From contig CAJFCJ010000022.1 of NCBI GenBank assembly GCA_904063045.1, forward strand, positions 682,001 to 746,000: 64,000 nt of DNA. The letters run 5' to 3'. The notes beneath the pieces are model-generated. The model made no database searches and was not told the DNA's origin. It worked only from the letters and a program-made list of their open reading frames with translations. Source of the stretch: Dimorphilus gyrociliatus. Lineage: Eukaryota; Annelida; Polychaeta; Dinophilidae. Both the position numbers and the translations under genes were made by a program. This document shows, piece by piece, positions 38,148 through 50,946 of this stretch (positions are counted from its first letter, which is position 1; each line of letters starts with the position of its first letter).

Positions 38148-41100
38148 TGGGATAATGGATAATAATGAAAACGTTTATTTAATATTCAAGAAATATAATT
38201 AGATGTTATATTAAACGACCCTTCACAATACGTTTGATGGAAGAATACTTCCGCTTCTATTAAAACATTTGTATATTTTTATCCTTTTTATGTCCTATAG
38301 TTTCGTAAAGGTAAAATGCTTCTTTGTAACTATAGTTACCGTATATACATCTACATTTCTACCTTTCCATGTTTTAAGCCCGAATCCATATTACAAGTAT
38401 ATGTGCAGAAATTGTTTACGTTACAAGGCATACATACAAATATAAGTGCGTACGGTATATACATATACACGCACATACATATTAGTATAAATGTATATCA
38501 GATATATGTGATATACAAGATATATGCCATTATTAAAATGTAGAATACTATCTAGTAGATGCGTGTTTTTATTTTAAGTATAATGAGTGGAAGGTGAGAA
38601 GTGAGAGAGAGAGAGAGTGAGAGAGGAAGAGAGAGAAAGTGGGAATGAGAGAGAAAAACAAAAATACAAATTAAGTGTATTTTTCCCTTTCGAATAAGAG
38701 AAATAGGCAGCTGAACATAAAGAAATAATTTTTGTTTTTGTCTTTTCTCACTCGACAAAAAGACGTAAATATAAAAAGAAAACTAAATTGAATGGATCAG
38801 ACTGTACATGCATCTCTGTAAGTGTTTTTTTTTGTGAAATTATACTCTATTTGTATACAATTGTCAGAATAAAGAGATTTTACATATTTTTTATATAGTA
38901 TATGTTCCACGTTTGCATGCACTCTGTATATTGTATACACAATAGATAATATTTATGGATAGATTTCAATTTGTGTGTAACTCAAACAGTCTGTTAATAT
39001 AGTTGAATAACCCTAAGCCTAAAATCGACCCTTATAATATATTATTACTTGTATACTCTATATATACATATATATATTTATAGAGAGAGAGAGAGAGCAT
39101 ATATACTCTATGCATTTTGCACATGCGCAACACATAATACACTAATATAAATGCAAGTGTGATTTATCATTCTCTTTCTCTTTTCACTTATCCACTCGGT
39201 CACTCACTCACTCACTTGTCCATTCATTCATTCATTCATTCATTCATTCATTCGTGCGTGCGTTTATTCCCTCATTCACCCCGCTTTGCCTGTCTCTCTA
39301 TCCATAGCTCTTTCTTCGTCATCCTTTCTAACTATGTAAGTATTGTATACATAAAAATAAAAGAAAAGCGTTTTTTATATAAATAATTCACACATAAGGA
39401 CATAAGTAAATATGTAAATATAAGCGAGAATAGACGAATATCAACATATACACAAATATATTTGTATATAAATAAGTGGAAATTGAATGAAGAATGGATA
39501 TGTATTGCAAATGTAAATGTTTTTAATTTTCGTTATCATGCATACGCAATTCATAATGCAATACATACTTAATACGCATTCATCAACACATGTACAAACA
39601 CATACATTCACACATACGTATATTCTGTATATACATATAGATACACATGTGTGTACGCACGTTCGTACAGATGTAGTCATTCTCCTTTACATTCGAATAA
39701 ATCTATTAGACGCCGTATATTCTATAGTGGCATTATATTATATACAGGGCGATGAAAGACGTATTTAACTAGAATAATAGAAATATACCTTAGACGTGAA
39801 TTGAAATGTCGCCAATAACGATATCGGCAACAACAACAATAACAACAACCTTAGCAATATAATTACTTAACAAATACATGATGCACCATTTATCAAGGTT
39901 AGGCTAGGCTTATTCAACGTCCGTATTATAAATTTTCAGCCTATTCCCTTTCATGGAGTTTAACTGTTTTTGTTTAGCGGCGTATTGTTGTTATTGATCT
40001 TATTAAACAAGTGTATAGGCCTGAGCCAACATATTCAGAGTCCTTTATAATAATAATACTCATTGCCATTATCTATTCTTCATAGGACTAGAAAGAAATA
40101 GAGAAAAAGGGGGACGATAGTTGGGAAAGTATAAAAATAATAAATTTTTCATTAGCCCTATATCTCTATATAATTTCTCTTTCAGCTCCTAAGCCTTATT
40201 TTGTTCAAAAATATACAAAATTTCTTTTCCAAAGTCGTACATTTTTGTATGTTTATCGATTGGCCTAGATATTCTGATGTTGCGTCCCGTTAATAGAATC
40301 GTCTCTTCCCTCAAATTCCCCTGCTATTCAAGAGTCGATCTAGTTAGATTATTTACTTTTTCTCCTACTTTGTATGCTAGTTCTTGTTCTTTTTTTTTTA
40401 ATTCTCTTTTTTAACTACAACTATTACTCATTGCACTCTCAACACACTGTTCGTTCATCTCCACCAACGCTGTTTACTACTTGGTACTTACTATTAACAA
40501 CTGATGGTCTTTCGAATTGTCTGCCTCCTCCTCGAGATTGTAAATTCTTTTTGCGTTCAATTTCAGATTATCAATCGCACTAATCATATTTTGTTTGTTC
40601 AAACAAGATAAAAAGACTTTATGAAATAATAGAAAAACTATATATAATTGCACGCTTTAACCTTTCAATAGGAAATATACGTTCTGAAAGCCAACCGCTT
40701 CCCTTTTTTAAACGTAAATCTTCTCTGTTTACAATTTTTCAGGCTTTTCCTATATCTCCCTTTTCTCTTTCCTTACGTCTTTGAGCGGAAAAAAACCATG
40801 TGATAACTTAATGTAATGGCGCATAATTTAATTAGTCGCCGAACTAAGGCCTATTGCATGGGATATTGGATTATGAATAAAACGAAGTGGATAGCTGGGA
40901 AACAGGTTAATCCCCGCAATATATATACATATTCTATATCTTTATGTACTGTATATTTGCAGTAGAGCGTTGTTATGTATAAAAACTGTATTTATCACTC
41001 GACTTAACGGTTTATACACGCTGTGTTTTTTGCAGCTCACACGCTAACTGCTTCTGCACTCCCGCGTGTGCAGGCAGCAATAATCCAATGCAAATATATA

Positions 41101-41710
41101 CAGCGACATTTAATATATGGCCGGATTATTAAGGTTAATGATAATAATCCGGAATCTTTTAAGATATGCTAATTATAGTCATTCATTTTATTCCCTTTCC
41201 CTCGTCTCCTTCCATTCATTTCTCTTCTCTGCGTTTTTCTATCAACGTCACGTCACTCCATTAATCAAACGATTGAAAGGTGAGGAAATATTGGGAATTA
41301 TGTAATTCTGATTACGAAAAATCAACTCTATTTGACGAGCGGCAGAGGAAAAATTACATAAAAACAATACTCCACTCGATTTACAATGTAATGAAAACTT
41401 GGACTAGAAGAGCTTCTGTTCAGAGTATATTGAAACAATTACCTTCCATCGCCAGCACCCTAACTTGTAGTATCTCTATTATAATAAAAAGAATAAGCCT
41501 ACTCTTTCTTTAACGATATACCTTAAAATCTCAAAGAGAAACATATAAGCCTAATTTGTCTTTGATCTCTACCGAATTTCTTTCCTCGTTTTATTATTTA
41601 CAATACGAAAACGAAAGATATTTTGAAAACGAATCGAGAGCTCAATATGGGTTTGGAGAATTTGAATGCGATAGGATGAGATCGAGAGCCTTAACAGTCT
41701 GAATGAACAA

Positions 41711-41741
<31 letters not shown>

Positions 41742-41911
41742 AGAAAGACGGAAAGAAAAACCAGACAACTACACTAGTTACTTACCACGCCTTTTAAAGC
41801 GGCTTCGATAGCTTTTTCTCCGACCTCCTGCAAGTTTTCTAATGTTTCAACACCGCTCAACTTTAAAATGGAATCCTGTAAGTCGCAGAGAACGCACCTG
41901 TCCGCCGTCAT
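20726..41911 (-). CDS. PDE2A: PDE2A-type cGMP-stimulated cyclic nucleotide phosphodiesterase
   Basis: Hydrolyses cAMP and cGMP; in the family cGMP binding to GAF-B activates it. Exons found: 41911-41786, 34748-34651, 28194-28149, 27710-27651, 24948-24896, 24780-24355, 24292-24253, 24098-24035, 23208-23066, 23000-22884, 22817-22702, 22598-22521, 22380-22258, 21851-21658, 21534-21447, 21382-20726. The protein starts [22 protein letters not shown] (24780-24355) has [23 protein letters not shown] has [16 protein letters not shown] and [20 protein letters not shown]. The catalytic domain shows [27 protein letters not shown] and the purine-site Gln in [15 protein letters not shown]. At least one exon is missing between 27651 and 24948 (phases do not join), and about 33 residues present in human PDE2A are absent between exons 2 and 3, although phase allows a direct join. 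Order and residues match PDE2A better than PDE5, 6, 10 or 11. No transmembrane or palmitoylation leader is visible. Confidence 0.93.
22818..22883 (-). other. 66-nt in-frame mini-intron in PDE2 GAF-B
   Basis: GTATGA...TTTCAG separates KDEN from [13 protein letters not shown]. Removing it gives exact length agreement with the PDE2A region around NENQEVIGVAEL. It is a multiple of three and has no stop in the coding frame, so retention would insert 22 residues. Confidence 0.75.
23521..23562. repeat. CT microsatellite
   Basis: About twenty CT units, one interrupted near the start, in the PDE2 intron between 23208 and 24035. Confidence 0.95.
26970..27060. other. GC-richer block with nested inverted repeats, unidentified
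   Basis: In a PDE2 intron that is otherwise AT-rich, CTAGTC (26986-26991) pairs with GACTAG (27003-27008) across an 11-nt loop. GAGGTG (26973-26978) pairs with CACCTC (27038-27043). A further imperfect AGGGGAGG/CCTCTCCT pairing overlaps. It is not a recognisable tRNA or known ribozyme. It could be a SINE fragment, a structured RNA or a regulatory block. Confidence 0.3.
28195..34650. other. PDE2 intron 2, repeat-rich
   Basis: A 6.5-kb intron with GATA/CTAT, GA, CT and TATACAG repeats. Two GC-richer patches (about 33020-33110 and 33740-33870) stand out but have no supported exon. A PDE2 exon covering the missing part of GAF-A could lie here; I could not identify one. Confidence 0.4.
30549..30622. 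repeat. CATC/CTAT tetranucleotide repeat
   Basis: CATC units pass into about fifteen CTAT units, interrupted once near 30602. Confidence 0.95.
35089..35123. repeat. GA microsatellite
   Basis: About seventeen GA units in PDE2 intron 1. Confidence 0.95.
39221..39254. repeat. CATT tetranucleotide repeat
   Basis: About eight CATT units, flanked by CACT units on the left and CGTG units on the right. Confidence 0.9.
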
Positions 41912-41938
41912 ATTCGATTCTGGTGAATGCCTAATTGA

Positions 41939-41953
41939 AACGCCCTCTGGTGG
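41939..41953 (-). promoter_or_regulatory. CTCF-like motif upstream of PDE2 start
   Basis: Minus strand reads CCACCAGAGGGCGTT, which agrees with 14 of 15 positions of the CTCF core as I know it (CCASYAGRKGGCRSY). It lies 28 bp before the PDE2 start codon. Confidence 0.4.
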
Positions 41954-43466
41954 TTGACGATGAAAAAATCGAATCCTTATGCACTGTATACTATACCGCC
42001 CCGACTGCTTTTAATTCCTTGCCGGAGATTGGCGTTTATTGCTAAAATTTTATTATATTTCTTGTCTTTCCTACTTTTTTGCGGCACTTGGAAAATTGTT
42101 TTATAGAAATTTTTCATTTCATCACCCAAATGACGAGTGCTTTTAAGCCAAGTATTTGATGAGGGTAAACAGATACTTTTTAATAGTTTTTGCTACCCTC
42201 TGTCCCTCTACCTTCTCCACTCTCTAGCTCCAATCTCTCTAAATTTCCTCCACTCGACACCTTTCTCTTTGTCCTTATAGTTTTCTATCTATTTATCTCT
42301 ATCATCTACCTATTTATCAATTCATCTATCTCTCGGTCTGCTTCTCCCTTTCTTAACCCTTTCCCATTCTCCCTACAAGACCAATTCTCCGTTATGTCTA
42401 CGCCTCCGTGGTTTTCTCTATCAATTTTCCTTTCCAGTATAAACCCCCCGTCTGTTACTTTTTTCGACCCCTACCCCTCAGCCGCCCCGCTCGCCCGCTC
42501 GCCCACCCCCCTCGCTCCCCCTCTATCTCTCTCTTTCTGAGTGACGAACACTTGCTGGGCATGCCATCTATCGCCAAAAAAATTTAAACTTAAATTAGAT
42601 AACGCATTCTCAATTAGTAATAAGATCTTGTTTGATGAATTAAAATAATCATTAGATATTCTCTAAGAATACAAACAATGTGCGAGGTTGGTTGGATGAA
42701 AGGCAAAACTGAGGATCAACTGTCAGGGGCAACCCTAAAACCAATGAAATAATTTTGTAAATGAAAAGAGAAAAGTGGTAATTGTTAGGTGGAGTTCTGT
42801 TTAGTCCATCGGAGAAAACATTTACACAAACTCGAGCAATTAAGCTCCTTACAATTTACATAATTGATCCGTTTTATGATGTAGAAAAACTTTTCTAGCA
42901 CTAGACTTTGATTTCTCTATCAACAAGCGATAAGATAAGCAGGCGAGAATATGTAAATATTCAACAAGATTTTACCTGCTTATATCTCTTCTTTCATACT
43001 TGTAACTTTTTTCTTGCCCGATAAACTTTTCTTTTATCCCTATAAGTTTTTTTCTCTATTTCTCTCCATTCGTCTTTCCACTCTTCCTTCCTTCTTTCTT
43101 TGTCTCTTCCCTATACACTTCTCTTGCTGTCTCTTGACCTCTTTCCCTCTTCATTCCCTCCTCTAACTTAACTCATCACTTTCAATATTTTATCTTTTTT
43201 TCGCACGATTTCTCTTACTTTCGCCTCCTACTCAACTTTTACTTTTTCTAATTGAATTAATCGTACCAATACTCGTCTCCTTAAATGTTTCGCTCGTATT
43301 AGATATAGTTAATACTTTATTATAGTAAAACGTCCAACGTCGAAACTTTCTTATTTGCCCATCTGCTGGCTTGAGTGTTTTTTTTTTTTTTATTTCTATG
43401 CTTGCCCTTCACCCTTCTCATTCAGAGATATAGATACACAGTATGTATATACAATATATATATACA

Positions 43467-43470
<4 letters not shown>

Positions 43471-43506
<36 letters not shown>

Positions 43507-43520
43507 TTATTTATTTATTT
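43471..43520. repeat. TA run followed by TTTA units
   Basis: About fifteen TA units and then TTTA tetranucleotides. Confidence 0.9.
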
Positions 43521-45529
43521 CTATTAACACATTCTTTCTCTCTTCCCTCGTTCCTCTCTCCCGTGCCCCTTTACCCCTCCCCTCCCTCACCACCCCCTCT
43601 CTCTGTCACCCATATTTTCATTCATTCATTCTTTCATTCACTGGGCATTTTTCAATATCAATGTCAGGTTTTGTTTTCAGTTGTAATTATAATATTTTCT
43701 GTATATATATATATTTATATATGCAGTATATACAGTATATTTGTTAAACTGAGGGTTAGTTTATTTTGTTCAACGCCACCTGACGGCCTAAATAGTTCGA
43801 GACGATTAGGAAGTCTCAAGGTTGTGAAACTCTATGGTATTTTGCTAACAGTATCGCCATCTATAGCTCATATGGAAAGAAAAGAACTTGTGATATTTCT
43901 TTATGTAAATATGCTTTGAAAGTGGCAAATATTCAATTCATTTGGGGCTTAGAAGGTAATTTGAGGGGGTAGGTTGACGACCGACCGAGTGAGAAAGAGA
44001 TACAAAGACAGAGAGGGGACGAAGAGACAGAAAGGCAAAGACAGAAAAGAGATAGAGCATTTGAAAGCGAAGCAAAGACAAGGTTAATAGAATGTTACCA
44101 TAAGCCAAATATTACTGACAATACGTAAATATGTAGAGGACATATAGAAAGCACATAAAATACATATATATGTTATATACGGTTTGTTGAATATAGCGGA
44201 CTATGTACTATCTGTCAATAATATACAGGACATGTATTATACGTTTAAAAGCTTGTTTATATGTGTAGGTTAAAGGATATACACATTCTAATAAGAGAAA
44301 GAGAGACAGAGACAGAGAGAGAGAGAGAGAGAGAGAAAGAAAGAAAGAAGAAAAAGTATGTATTTGGTAAATGAATGGAGTCTACAGATAGATTGCCATT
44401 GTATTTGTTCGTCGTCTACGTATAAAAGGAGAAGGGATTATAGATAAAATTATATGTGTATATATAGAGAATATATTGTATAAATGGTACATTCTATAAA
44501 AGAATATATATTCTATACATAGTGAATGTGTGGCTTTGAAGCACCTTAGATATTGCTTACCGCGCACTAATTACACATTCTCTCTCTTATGGTGATGATA
44601 TACTTAAAAAATATGAGCTTTTATACACCTTCTTCTATTCTATTCATAAAGGTATCGTTTGCAGTATTAGTCAATTTCATATCCCACGTGATGTTGTCCA
44701 ATCCTCTCTTCTTTTTTTTAATTATCGCATATTACCATTAAATAAATTATTCGACTTAAATTTATAGGCCAAAAGAGAGAAGGGAGATTAGCAGCCGACG
44801 GATAGAAATAGCGAGAAAAGGGGAGAGGAAAAGAGGAAGCAGAAAAGGAAAGAGATACTAAATAGAAAAGAAAAAAGAGATGATAGGCCTGAAGGTGTAT
44901 TAAAAACAAAGCAGGCTATAGACAGGGAATATCTGTTTAGAAAAATAGTTGCCTTTCAACTGAATTGAACGATAAAACAGCGAAAGAGAGAATGAAAGAG
45001 TTTTTATTAATATAGTTTGAAACGTATCGATTGTAAAAGCTAATATATCAATATATCACCCCTTGTCTTTATTAAATATGATAAATAACCGTTTGGAATT
45101 ATAGAATTAGAAAACACTGGCCAAATTGATCGCGTTAAAAGAATTCCGGACGAAAATAAGATTTATCGTTCAGATAATCTTATTGTCGTCAAATTTCGTC
45201 TACAGAGGGCGCTATCCGAAATACAAAGGAAATGAAATAAATAGAGTGTTGATCACATTTCCAGGAAACGAAATAAACTCTTTTCATTCCTTATGAAAAA
45301 GCCGGGAAAGGAACAAGTCGAACGAAGAGAATAGTAGAGAAACTGTGATGCAAGGGGTAGAGAGTCTAATACTAGTTATAAAGAGAGAAACGATTACGTA
45401 TATCATTCATTCCTCCTTTATTCGTTATGTAAATAATACACTTTTATACACAAAGTTTCTCGTACTTTTCGAAAATTTACCACTATAAGTTAAGCAACTT
45501 TTATCCTCTTCCTCTCCCTCTTTCTCTCC

Positions 45530-45532
45530 CTC

Positions 45533-45585
<53 letters not shown>
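45530..45585. repeat. CT microsatellite
   Basis: About 27 CT units with one CCC interruption, the longest pyrimidine run in the window. Confidence 0.95.
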
Positions 45586-45588
<3 letters not shown>

Positions 45589-48500
45589 TCCATCTCTATT
45601 CGTCTTCTTTTATTATTTTATAATTTCTAACCTATCCATTAGGTAATTGACAAACGCCATTACATACATTATACAGATATAGTATTTAGTTGTTGCTATT
45701 GTTGCTGTTTTTTTTTTATATTGAAGAACAATCACTCTTCCTTTAAATTATTAATAAAAACTATCGACTAGTTGAAAGTTAATCATGAAATGAAAGTGAA
45801 AAATCTGTTAAATTGGCATTTCAAAAAATTAAAAATGAAAATCAACTAAAAACAAACAAATGTTAAATTAATGAATTTTTACATCGGCCTCTTTTCTTTC
45901 TTTCTCGTTTTCTTCATCTCATTTCGTTACCCTGCCACTTTCTCTCTCTTTCTCTAGCTCTTATTGTTATCAATAAATTCTGTAAGCCTTTTTCCCCCAA
46001 CGTTCTCTGACACCCCGAGAGGAATTTACAGCCAGAGAGGTAATTCATTTCAAAAAGATGGCGCTACCGAAAAGCGTAAAAAATGAAAGAGAGAGGGAGG
46101 AAGGGAGAGAATGCAAAAATATGAATAGACACAGAACGGGGGTACGACACGGGAACGGAGAAATGTTGGCCTGAAAGAATAATTGAACAGTCGACTGTGT
46201 GCGAGAAACGGAGAAAGAGAGGGATAGTGAAGGGGAAATAGAAAAAAAAGATAAAGATTAGACGCCTCGCGTGACGCCGGACAACAAGTGCTTCGTCGCT
46301 CCGATAAAATTGGTTTATCGTCCACGCTTAGTATTAATTCCCTTTTTACAATAGCCCAGTTCTGTACACTTTTGGGGGCAAAGGATTAAAAAAGGCATCG
46401 GCCCCCAAATTAATTTGATTTTCGTTCAATAGGGAAAAAAATGTATTTTCATGCGAAGCAATCCGTCGATTTATCAGAATTATACAGGTTGCCGAATAGG
46501 TTACATTCGTCTAACCTCTAACCTCCAGCAGTCTTTTCGTATTACTGCTTATAGCTGTTCAAACTTTGTTGTTTATAGCCGGGGTTACTTTAACGAAAAA
46601 CAGAAGAGGTCGGCAGGGGTTAATTTTTGCATTGCGAGAAGAAGGCGGAAGAAGAGGGAAAACCGACGAATGTGCTCGATTAAATTAGGAGCAATTGAGT
46701 ATTTTGAATTACTAAGGAAAGAGGGTAAAGAAGAATGGGGAAGGGGGAGGAAAAGATGAAAGAATTTTCCAGTAAAAGCAAATATGAGTTTGGCTAATAT
46801 TGATTTATTAGTATGTGTTTTTAGGGGCTTCTTTCAAGCAGCCTATCGTCAGCTTAGACGGACTTTTGGGGTAAATCTCTGTCAATACATGAGCCGAAAT
46901 ATATTAAAGAAATTCCCTGTTATTACATACTCCTTATATATATCTTAAATATATACACATGATTTAATTTTTATTTGAGGATTTTTGTAAATCTCTTTTG
47001 ATGATGCCGAAACTGAAATGTCCATCTAGAGAAGGAAGGGAGTAAGGCAATTAAGTAGGTAGGTAGGAGAGTTGAAAGATGTAGAAAGAGGAGAAGAAAA
47101 GAGGCAGAGACAAAGAAGAAGAGAGGGAAGAACAAGAAGAAGAAGAGGAAGAAGAAGCAGTATATACAGTATATGTATATATATATATATATACATACAT
47201 ACAGTATATTTATATAAAGAAATATAAATTCTCAAATATAAACAGATGTTGTTTAATCAAATAAATTTCTACTTCTTTTTTCGCTCCAAATTAATTTAGA
47301 CGTTAAATGTAAAGTGTTGGGAGGGGGCGGTTTATAGCCTTCTTCTAAATCTCACCACCAATGGATGAGCGTATGCAAATAAGACAGATGCCTGTCTATT
47401 ACACGCTTCCCTTCGCTTCTGCTACACAACTAAAGTATTTTTTTCTTAATTCAATTCAGTATTACGTAATCTGTCTTTTTATCTCTTACTCTCCCGCTCT
47501 TTTTTTCCCTGTCTCTCTCTCTCTCTGTCTGTCTCTCCCCTTCTCACCTTCTGTCTCTAAGCCTATTTTTATATTTAGAAATTATTAGCATAAACAAGAT
47601 AAATAAGCAATCAAAGAAAATGAATTGAATTGAATTTATTTGAATTTTTGCTCCAAATTGCAAAAGTAGCTTTCTCATGCTATTCGTTAAAGTTCAGAAT
47701 ATTACTTGTTTTTTTCGTTGTATTTAAAAGAAAAAGAAAGAGAAGAAGCAGAAGAAGAAGAAGAGACGAAAACTTGAAATAGACAGTATATTGAAAAAGT
47801 GAATAAATAGTTTAGTTTGCAAAAGCTGCTTTAGATTTTTGATTTGCAGATTCTTTGTATTTTTCGTTTGGAAAATGTCTTTTGAATAGAATACATAAAT
47901 ATGACTTTTGGCAATAAACTATACTTTTATATGTATGTATGTATGCATACATATACTATACATACTGCATTATACAATATACGTGCTGTATTTGCACTTT
48001 ATATACAGTATATACTGTATACATCTTGCGTACAGCATATAAACTATATAAACTTTTTACTCAATATATAAAAATGTGTAAATATACTTTTATATCGTAT
48101 AGTGTATATTTAAAAAGTTATATATTAATGACTGTATTTACTGTACTCTTTGTCATTCTCATATATGTTAATATATAAATTTATATATTCTGTATTTATA
48201 TTACTTATATTTGTCTTATGTTTTTATGTATCTTTTATGCATTTTCTCTTTTCTTCCCTTTCTTCAGTACACCTTTCGAATACTGTATATTAGCGTTTAG
48301 ACACAGCTCATTCTGCATTGCACCATTTTGTATTCAGCCGTCTATTATTCTAATATTAGCTCTCTATATCAATTGAATTAGCCATTAAATCATAACAAGC
48401 GAAATTACATAACAAACTCTTACAATCGGCTGCTTAATACATTTCTTTTTTCATTTTACTGCAACGCCATACAGGTTAAGAAGCATACTGTATCCCTTTT

Positions 48501-49237
48501 ACAGAGTATGTGCTTGTGTTTCGTGTATATGCGTGCGTGTGTGTGTATGAGTGTGTGTCTATGTGGCGATTGTGTACGTAATGCGGACGTACGTGTCTTT
48601 TGCGTTTGTGTGTAGAGTTATGTGGCGATGTGCGAACTATAAACATCAATATAAATATATCTTTATAGTTTTTATAGTAAACCTTTCTTTCTAATTATCT
48701 TTCTTTTTGTGTTTTTTCTTTGCAGTGTGCGTGAATGCGTGATTGCAATGATATTTACTTTACATGTGTCGTATAGAGTGAAAAAGTTTGCTTGTAACAC
48801 GTGCTTCTCAATTCTACGAGAATAGAATGTTGTATTGTTGTTGTTTGCTCTGTTTGATATGAAAATAGATTTAAATAGAAAGGGGTTAAAGGTTATAATC
48901 TTTTAGTTATATATTTGTATGTATGTATCTGTGTATGTTTGTTTGAGTGTTTGCTTTGTATATACATATATAAGTGTAACAGTTAACTTTTGCATGCACA
49001 ACATTTACGTCAATAATCAAAAAACGTAAAAGAATATTAGTTTGTTTTTTTTGTTTGTTTGTTTCGTTAACGAAATAACAAAGATGAATGGGGCGTCTAT
49101 TTTTTGTTCTGTTTTCCTTCTTTTGTTTGTTCCAATTTAACGCCGACTCATCAAATTTGATAAACACAAATTAATTACAAGAAAATGAAACTCAAAAATA
49201 TTTAATGGCTGTAGAGTTTAACCATAAAATTAAATTT

Positions 49238-50906
49238 TCACCAGCTAGCATTAGTAGGTGGCTTATGGTGGGCAGTAGGCGGAGAAGGGGCGTAAAAGGA
49301 TGGGGGATAATACCCTGCACCGTATCCCCTCTCGTAGTTGAACGTCTGACTGGGTAAAGAAGAAGCATAAGATTTGAAAGCGTCGTAACCATGACAATAT
49401 TGATCCGCCGAATAGTCCGGTGTGGGATAAGGCGGCACGTACGATTCGGTATAGTTATTAGCCAATGCAGTTCGACTAGAGTAATTACTGCGGATTACTG
49501 ATTCTCGATTGGCGTAAAGTGATCTCAAAAGATGCGACGCAGGGAGAATACCGGGTGTCTCTTCAGTTGGTAGATGGCGGTTCATTGCCTCTTCTAGATC
49601 CCTAACTGACGAATTAGGAGCGGCGTCACCAACACCAGGAGATACTTTGGCCAAATCTTGTTGAGAAGGTGTCGACACAAGTTTGGTTGGAGATGTTCTT
49701 TTTTCTTCTTCTTCAAGCTCTTCATCCTCTTCTTCCTCCTCCTCTTCCTCCGTATTTTGGTGAAATTTTCTTCCTCTCTTCTTTGGCTTATCCATTTTCC
49801 TTCGACCAACACCTAGCGTTTACGTTGTTTTTTTTAATTCATTAACATATTGTAAACAAACAGAGCGCAATTGTCTCAACCGTCAAATAATATTTAAACA
49901 AAACACAACACAAGTATTTATTTCCTCTTACCTTTCTCTTCTTCTTTGTACAACACCTCCAGCGCTTCCGTTACTGGACCGTCCTTGACCTTAGAGGGCT
50001 CCGGTGTGACCGACGTTATGGGTGATGCAAACGGTAATTGACGACTATCTAAGACGCAGTTGCCCCGCTCGACTCCACTTAATGAAGATAAAATTGAATT
50101 TATACAAGGGACAAATTTTTACCGACAGGTGGCGTTACCTGAGGACATAATTGACAGCAATGATATTTTGTTCGTCGCTGTGCTTGGAACTGTAGACGGC
50201 CGTTGCGCAAGTTTGAAGCCATACGTAACCTCCACTCTTGTTCAAGAGCCGGTAGTAATCGGTCATCACTTGACCTTTACTGAGCACTATAAACATAAAG
50301 AAAAAGCGTCTTTATTTAATAGAAAGATAAAGGATAAAGGGAGTAAATAACATTGAAATAGCACCACGAGGCTTTTAGATTGAAAAAGTAAAAAACAAAT
50401 AGATATCTAAATTAACGAATAAAAAGATAAAGAAAAAGAAGAACAAGAACAAGAACAAGAACAAAAAGAGCAAGACTGCCGATATTTAAAGTTAATTTTA
50501 CATTGACAATTTATATGTTAAACAAATAAAAGAAACGCTGTTCGGGAACAACCACCGTTATTTGACCTTTACGTAAGACTAATAGCGGGAACAGCGGGAC
50601 GGAAAACAAGTAGAAAGAAACATGGCAGAGCCGATTGGCTAAAAGAGACGCCGCCTTTTTAGGCCTAAACCAGGCGTTATTGGTAGACGACTCACGTAGG
50701 CGCCGCGCTTCCGTCGCAATTCTGCATGCGAGCAACGGTCGGCCTTTGGGATTTTTCCGTGCATATATACATTGAATATTTACATTTATTACTTGCTTTT
50801 TCACGTTTTTATTGACATTCCGTACCATGTCAAGATTTCTATTCTATATTCGATAACGAAATAAAATTACATTGCACAATCAGTTGTTCCGTTTCTCATC
50901 ATTTCT

Positions 50907-50946
<40 letters not shown>

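Larger units (their letters stand above)
34749..41785. other. PDE2 intron 1, repeat-rich
   Basis: A 7-kb intron made largely of pyrimidine-rich and TA-rich DNA. It contains a GA run at 35089-35123, CT runs at 35650-35673 and 37771-37806, and a CATT run at 39221-39254. Many short ORFs here are translations of these repeats. No coding exon is supported. Confidence 0.45.
41912..49237. other. Intergenic region between PDE2 and trachealess
   Basis: 7.3 kb separating the PDE2 5' end and the trachealess 3' end, both on the minus strand. It is dominated by CT-rich, TA-rich and GAA-type repeats. It holds CTCF-like words near 43775 and 45202 and a YY1-like GATGGCGCTACC near 46057. The ORFs in it are low-complexity and have no recognisable homology. 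Confidence 0.5.

Noticed and set aside
43355-43919. Tyr/Ile-rich ORFs of 130-158 codons
   Set aside because: They translate TA and TTTA repeats.
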